28,459 bases of DNA, taken from assembly GCA_035508595.1 (NCBI GenBank), contig DATJMR010000367.1:1-28459 (forward strand), given 5' to 3'. This stretch comes from Dyella_B sp035508595. Its GTDB lineage: Bacteria; Pseudomonadota; Gammaproteobacteria; Xanthomonadales; Rhodanobacteraceae. How positions within the stretch are numbered: position 1 is the first letter of the stretch; every line of letters begins with the position of its first letter. The notes under the pieces were generated by a model. It saw only the letters and a program-made list of their open reading frames with translations, did not search any database and was not told the DNA's origin. Made by a program: the position numbers and the translations under genes. This document shows positions 24,440-28,459 of this stretch, piece after piece.

Positions 24440-25602
24440 CGCGCACCCTCGGCAGGCAGAAGGGTAAGCAACTGCTCCGCGTTGTTGCGCCATTGGCGCT
24501 CGCGCTGAATATAGCGGCGTGCGGCATCGCCCACGCGTCGGTGTTCGTCCTGCTGCGTCGCCAAGTCCAGTACACGCTGCACGCATGCGGCGATTTCGCC
24601 ACGGGGAAACAGCCAGCCGGTATCGCCATCGCCGATCACCTCGGTAACCGGGGCGTAGTCGGGCGCGACCACGGCGACACCCATCCCCATCAGTTCGAAC
24701 AACTTCATCGGCGACCCGTAGTGATTGGAGTTGGGCAGTACGGCGTAGTCCATGCAGGCAATCCAGCTGGCGATGTCCTCGTGCGCAACCCGGCCGGGCA
24801 GCAGTACGCGGTCGGACAACCCGCGCTCCGCAACAAGCGCCCGCACGGCCGGCAGCGTTCGCCCATCACCGACGAATACCAAGGCCAGCTGCGGCACTTC
24901 GGCCAAGCGAGCGGCGATGGCTTCGACAAACGCGTCCACCCCGTGCCAATGCGCGAAGACACCAATATGTCCGCAAACAATGCGGCCATCCAGCCCACGT
25001 TCGGCTCGCAAGCTGGCGGCATCGAAACGCGAAGGGTCGAACTTGGACAGATCGACCGCATTGGGCGTAACCACCGATGGCGCGATCTGGCCGTAGGCGG
25101 CTTGCGCCTGGTCGCGGAAATAACTCGATATGAATACGAGGCCGGTGCAGTGGCGCAGACACCAGCCCTCGATGCGCCGTGCCAGACCTTTCAAGCGCAA
25201 GGGGCGCACGCGTTCGACCAGGGCCGAATCGTTGATTTCCAGCACCAGGGGAATGCCGCGCCGCCGGGCCAGCCAAACCGTCGCAAAGAGAAACAGTGAA
25301 TAGCGTTCGTAGATTAGCTGCGGTCGTTGCCGGCGAATCGCCGCGCCAACGCGGAAGAAAGTCACAACGTTGTAGCCAAGCTCAAGGCATTCGAACAAGA
25401 CGCCGGGCAGTCGAGTGACGGCTGCGGCGATCCGCCCGCGCTTCGCATTGCCTTGTGGCGTCGATTCGTGTTCCGGATCGGCGCCGGGAAAGGACATGAT
25501 CGACACCTCGTGCCCCAAGATGCGCAGGGCATGCACAATGCCGCGAATATGGACGCCTTCGACGTGGCGACCTCGCGTGCGATGATGATAGATGATTCTC
25601 AC
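24436..25602 (-). CDS. GT4-family glycosyltransferase
   Basis: This 388-residue GT-B enzyme begins at GTG 25602, overlapping the deacetylase stop (GTGA). The start is supported by the first strand VRIIYHHRTRGRHVEGVHIRG, the usual donor/acceptor N-domain opening of GT4 proteins, and by AGGGTG upstream. The C-domain shows the family features: VCGHIGVFAHWHGVDAFVEA, ALVFVGDGRTLP, RVLLPGRVAHEDI and the retaining-GT E-rich segment GSPMKLFELMGMGVAVVAPDY. It would add a sugar from a nucleotide donor to the growing lipid-linked unit. It is coupled to its neighbours by 4-bp overlaps at both ends. Sugar specificity cannot be read from the sequence. Confidence 0.93.
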   Translation of the reverse strand: MRIIYHHRTRGRHVEGVHIRGIVHALRILGHEVSIMSFPGADPEHESTPQGNAKRGRIAAAVTRLPGVLFECLELGYNVVTFFRVGAAIRRQRPQLIYERYSLFLFATVWLARRRGIPLVLEINDSALVERVRPLRLKGLARRIEGWCLRHCTGLVFISSYFRDQAQAAYGQIAPSVVTPNAVDLSKFDPSRFDAASLRAERGLDGRIVCGHIGVFAHWHGVDAFVEAIAARLAEVPQLALVFVGDGRTLPAVRALVAERGLSDRVLLPGRVAHEDIASWIACMDYAVLPNSNHYGSPMKLFELMGMGVAVVAPDYAPVTEVIGDGDTGWLFPRGEIAACVQRVLDLATQQDEHRRVGDAARRYIQRERQWRNNAEQLLTLLPAEGAR

Positions 25603-26240
25603 GGCACACCCTGCGTCAGCGCGCGAAAGGCATATCCGTCGGACAACCATTCCGGCAGCATCACCGCGAGCCCGTCGTGGGCCCGGTCGCTGTCGTCGTG
25701 CATCAACACGATTTCGCCGGGCAGCGGCGGGTCTGCGCGCAACCGGGTGATCAGTTCGCGCGCCGGTTCAATTTGGTAATCAAGACTGTCGTAAGACCAG
25801 TAGACAAAACTGCGCCGGCACATGGCGAAGTAACACAACAGGTCCGCGCCCACATAGCCGTGCGGTGGCCGCATGCGATGATGAAGGCGCCCGTCGAAGG
25901 CACTCAGCAATGCATCGGTGCGGTGAATTTCGTCGAGTTTTTTTCGGGTCGTCATGCGTTTGAACGACCAATGGCTGTAGGAGTGATTGCCCAGCATGTG
26001 GCCTTCGGCCAGGATGCGTTCCACCAATTTGGGGTGACGCTCGATTTTTTCGCCCACCAGAAAGAAACTCGCTTTCACCTCGTGTTTGGCCAGCAGATCC
26101 AAAAGCGGCGGTGTATAGGTCGGATCGGGGCCGTCGTCAAAGGTGAGGTAGCGGACATTGCCCTCACGCGCGCCCTTGGTTTGCACCAATGCATCGGGAA
26201 ACAGGTTCAACCAATGCTGTTTTTTCGGCCTCATATTCAT
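25599..26240 (-). CDS. NodB-type polysaccharide deacetylase
   Basis: This 213-residue CE4-family protein has canonical motifs: YLTFDDGPDPTYTP with Asp35-Asp36 (MT1), ASFFLVGEKIERHP, GNHSYSHW with metal ligands His86 and His90 (MT2), RPPHGYVGADLL (MT3), SLDYQ (MT4-like) and IVLMHDD (MT5). It removes N-acetyl (or O-acetyl) groups from a glycan. No signal peptide or membrane segment is seen at ATG 26240, so it is probably cytosolic and may act on a nucleotide- or lipid-linked precursor. This is unusual, since many such enzymes act outside the membrane. ATG 26240 overlaps the GT4 stop (ATGA); the longer open frame to 27368 is a shadow of the GT4 gene. MT4 has Tyr where Trp is common. Confidence 0.93.
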   Translation of the reverse strand: MNMRPKKQHWLNLFPDALVQTKGAREGNVRYLTFDDGPDPTYTPPLLDLLAKHEVKASFFLVGEKIERHPKLVERILAEGHMLGNHSYSHWSFKRMTTRKKLDEIHRTDALLSAFDGRLHHRMRPPHGYVGADLLCYFAMCRRSFVYWSYDSLDYQIEPARELITRLRADPPLPGEIVLMHDDSDRAHDGLAVMLPEWLSDGYAFRALTQGVP

Positions 26241-27406
26241 GCGGATACCCTCGCGCCGGCGCACGAGTCGACGGCGGCATGCAGAATGGCATCCAATTGA
26301 CTGATGTTGTCTTCCCAGCGAAATCCGCGTGCGTGCATCGCGATGTGTTTGTGGTTCCATCGTCGCGTGCCGGCTTCGATAAGTGCGGCCGACAGCGCCT
26401 CTCGTTGATGGGGCGGCACCAGAATGCCGGCGTAGAGCGGCACAACCTCGGGTATCCCGCCCACGCGGGTGGCGATGACGGGTGTGCCGCAGGCCATCGC
26501 TTCGAGCACGACGTTCGGTACGCCTTCGTTGTGACTGGGCAAACACAGAAAATCCGCGGCGCGGAACCAGTCGCCCAGCTCGGCATGGGCGACGGCGCCG
26601 GCCATTTCGACGTGATCCAGGCAGCCAAGTGCTTTGGCGCGTTCCAGCAAGGCGGCGCGGGCAGCGCCGGTGCCGACATAAATCAAGCGTGCCGTCGGTT
26701 GTGCGGCGAGCAGGGCTGGAAATGCTTCGAGCAAATCCAGGCAGCCCTTGGAGGCTTTCAAGTTGCCCACGAACAACAGCAGCGGCGCATACGTCGAAAG
26801 GCCTAGCCTTGCGCGCGATTTGGCGCGCGATTCGGGCGAAAAGATGGATGCGTCCACGCCGTTGTAAATGACGTGCACGTTGGAAGGCTCCGTGCCCAAT
26901 TCGATGGCTTTGGTCGCCAGTGCGCGGCTGACCGCGACCACACCTGCCGCACCGGTCAGCGCCGAGCGAATCTGCGTGCGACGCAATAGATGAGTGGCCT
27001 GCACGTTGAGATCGCTGCCATGCACCTTGACCACATAGGGAATGCCCAGCCAGCGTGCCAGCCAACCCACCGCGGCGCCGTCGGGATAGGCCCAGCTGAC
27101 GAGCATGCAGTCGTAACGGGCTTTGCGTATCTGGCGACCGCGCTGCCACAACAGCGACAACAGCCAGCAGATCGCATGGAGCGAGCGGCCGACAAAGGGC
27201 GGAAACACGAAAACGAAATGATCGGTGTGCAGACGGCCAACCTTGACGTCGCCACGGCGCTCGCCGAGACGTTCCCGGAAGTCGACGGCGGTGAGGACAT
27301 CCACGTCGTGCAGTTGTCCCAGGCGTTCGAACTGCTGGCGATTGAACGCGCCGCGCATCGGGTCCCACGGTGTCGGAAACAAGTTGGTCAGGATCAGTAC
27401 TTTCAT
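26237..27406 (-). CDS. GT4-family glycosyltransferase
   Basis: This is a 389-residue retaining GT-B enzyme. The N-terminal strand MKVLILTNLFPTPWDPMRGAF is a clear GT4 opening. The C-domain has LLLFVGNLKASKGCLDLLEAF, RLIYVGTGAARAALL, VEMAGAVAHAELGDWF and the E-rich site PSHNEGVPNVVLEAMACGTPVIATRVGGIPEV (written across its residues). It should transfer a sugar to the lipid-linked intermediate. I use ATG 27406 because AAAGGA lies twelve bases upstream. ATG 27418 would overlap the previous stop (ATGA) but has that site directly against it. An upstream open frame to 27919 is a shadow of the next gene. It is coupled to the deacetylase downstream. Confidence 0.93.
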   Translation of the reverse strand: MKVLILTNLFPTPWDPMRGAFNRQQFERLGQLHDVDVLTAVDFRERLGERRGDVKVGRLHTDHFVFVFPPFVGRSLHAICWLLSLLWQRGRQIRKARYDCMLVSWAYPDGAAVGWLARWLGIPYVVKVHGSDLNVQATHLLRRTQIRSALTGAAGVVAVSRALATKAIELGTEPSNVHVIYNGVDASIFSPESRAKSRARLGLSTYAPLLLFVGNLKASKGCLDLLEAFPALLAAQPTARLIYVGTGAARAALLERAKALGCLDHVEMAGAVAHAELGDWFRAADFLCLPSHNEGVPNVVLEAMACGTPVIATRVGGIPEVVPLYAGILVPPHQREALSAALIEAGTRRWNHKHIAMHARGFRWEDNISQLDAILHAAVDSCAGARVSA

Positions 27407-27414
27407 TGCGTTAG

Positions 27415-28459
27415 TCATTCCTTTGAGCCGTCGTAAAGTTGGGCGTAGCGCATTGCCATCGTTTCCAGCGATCCGTAACGCTCTACCCATGCGCGAGCCG
27501 CCTGACCCAGCGCCAGGGCATGCCGGGGGTTTCGTAAAAGCGCAAGCATCGCCTCGGCGAGCGCGGCGGGATCTTGCGCGGGTACCAGGCGCCCGGTGAC
27601 ACCGTTGCGCACGATCTCGCCGTTGCCGCCTACGTTGGTGGCGACGATAGGTAGCGCGACGGCGCTCGCTTCCAGCAGTGCCATCGAATACCCTTCGCTT
27701 AGCGACGAAAGCACGAACATATCCAGGCCTTGCAGCAATTGGCGCACGTCGCCGCGGTCGCCCAGAAAATACACGCAATCGCCCACACCTTCGTCCATGG
27801 CGCTTTGTTGTAAGGAAGCGCGAAGCTCGCCGTCGCCGATCAATACGAGGGCCGTATTGGCATCGTATTGATGCACGAGCTTGAAGGCGCGGATCAGGCC
27901 AAGCTGGTCTTTGGTCCAATTCAAACGGCCGACCGTGCCGATGATCCGCGTTTGCTCAGGCAGGCCGAGCAGGCGCGCAACCCCGCCGCGCGTCGACGAG
28001 GAGGCGGTCTGGAATGCCTCCACACTGATACCGTTCGGTACGACGCGCGCCTTCGAAAGCGGAATGATGCCGCGCATGATCGCGTCGTTGCGCGCCGCTT
28101 CGCACACGGCGACCACGGTGTCGGTGCGCACCAACGCGCCTCGATAGAACCATTCTCTGCGACGCGCGCGGCGATTGACGCCCATGCCATGGCGCGTATT
28201 GATCACCCTGCGCACGGGAAGGCCGCACGTCGCCAGCACGGCCTGATAGTGCGCGACTGCGTTGTGGGTATGTAGCACTTCCGTGGCATGGTCGCTCACC
28301 ATGCGGCGAGCTTGGGCCAATGCCGACAGATCGAAGCCCTGGCGTTTTCCGCATACTTTCACCGCGATGCCGAATTCGTCCAACTCATGCGCTAACGAGC
28401 CGGACGAATACAGGCATACGACCTGGCAGGAGTGACCTTGCCGATGCTGATACTTCACC
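27415..28459 (-). CDS. GT4-family glycosyltransferase, N-terminus beyond window
   Basis: The visible part has 347 residues and runs off the end of the window. It begins inside the N-domain (KYQHRQGHSCQVVCLYSSGSL), so the GTG at 28456-28458 is internal and the true start lies beyond 28459. The C-domain is clear: RIIGTVGRLNWTKDQLGLIRAF, TALVLIGDGELRASL, VYFLGDRGDVRQLLQGLDMFVLSSLSEGYSMALLEA with the E-G-x-S...L-L-E nucleotide-sugar site. It is a retaining GT-B enzyme, most similar in style to sugar transferases of exosortase-type EPS loci. It is the first visible gene of the - strand operon; any gene before it is off the window. Confidence 0.92.
   Translation of the reverse strand, partial: VKYQHRQGHSCQVVCLYSSGSLAHELDEFGIAVKVCGKRQGFDLSALAQARRMVSDHATEVLHTHNAVAHYQAVLATCGLPVRRVINTRHGMGVNRRARRREWFYRGALVRTDTVVAVCEAARNDAIMRGIIPLSKARVVPNGISVEAFQTASSSTRGGVARLLGLPEQTRIIGTVGRLNWTKDQLGLIRAFKLVHQYDANTALVLIGDGELRASLQQSAMDEGVGDCVYFLGDRGDVRQLLQGLDMFVLSSLSEGYSMALLEASAVALPIVATNVGGNGEIVRNGVTGRLVPAQDPAALAEAMLALLRNPRHALALGQAARAWVERYGSLETMAMRYAQLYDGSKE

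Noticed and set aside
27407..27919. Extension of the GT4 frame to 27919
   Set aside because: It overlaps the upstream GT4 gene and is Arg-rich shadow sequence; the GT4 fold begins at MKVLILTNLFP.
28456..28458. GTG as start of the last GT4 gene
   Set aside because: The residues there lie inside the N-domain of the fold, so the gene continues beyond the window.
1..28459. CRISPR arrays, tRNA/rRNA genes, insertion sequences, long direct repeats
   Set aside because: None was seen; no regular spacer-repeat pattern, cloverleaf segment or transposase motif was recognised by eye.

Overview
The window is a GC-rich stretch of a Gram-negative chromosome. A TonB-dependent receptor end, outer-membrane lipoproteins, a Wza/Wzc-like export system and gene order and protein style typical of gammaproteobacterial Xanthomonadales suggest the Rhodanobacteraceae/Xanthomonadaceae (Dyella, Luteibacter or Rhodanobacter type). 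This placement is an inference from protein style; no rRNA or other taxonomic marker is present. No tRNA, rRNA, IS element, prophage or CRISPR array was seen.

Block 1 (1-5628, + strand) looks like a carbohydrate-uptake locus. It holds the C-terminus of a TonB-dependent receptor, an APC-family permease, a secreted GH2 enzyme with the hallmarks of exo-beta-D-glucosaminidase (chitosan/chitooligosaccharide hydrolysis), and a LacI-type regulator. A short palindromic repeat lies between the receptor and the permease. Block 2 (5707-10117, + strand) holds a sulfotransferase, a lipase-like lipoprotein, a type II thioesterase and a Sfp-type 4'-phosphopantetheinyl transferase. The last two normally serve carrier-protein megasynthases, but none is in the window. 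A DUF218/YdcF membrane protein follows on the - strand (10149-10868).

Block 3 (11144-22476, + strand) is a tightly packed exopolysaccharide operon. It opens behind an AT-rich region with a sigma-54-like -24/-12 element. The order is polysaccharide export lipoprotein, chain-length determinant, CpsD-like ATPase (Walker A lysine missing), outer-membrane beta-barrel, two unusual alpha/beta hydrolases, UDP-glucose 4-epimerase, a secreted lyase/glycosidase-like protein, a Wzx-type flippase and a methyltransferase. Block 4 (28459-22484, - strand) converges on it with only 7 bp between the stop codons. Its genes are coupled mostly by 4-bp overlaps: three GT4 glycosyltransferases, one canonical NodB-type deacetylase, one divergent membrane-anchored deacetylase-like protein and one GT2 glycosyltransferase.

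Together blocks 3 and 4 can build, modify (deacetylation, possibly methylation), flip, export and perhaps trim an exopolysaccharide. The backbone resembles exosortase A (XrtA)/PEP-CTERM-associated EPS loci: the same export/chain-length/kinase/barrel series and a hydrolase pair. No exosortase, Wzy polymerase or initiating undecaprenyl-phosphate sugar transferase is visible here. The unusual parts are the kinase-like protein lacking the P-loop lysine, the hydrolase pair with Arg and Cys at the nucleophile position, the secreted RIFT-type lyase-like protein, and the nearby orphan PPTase/thioesterase pair.
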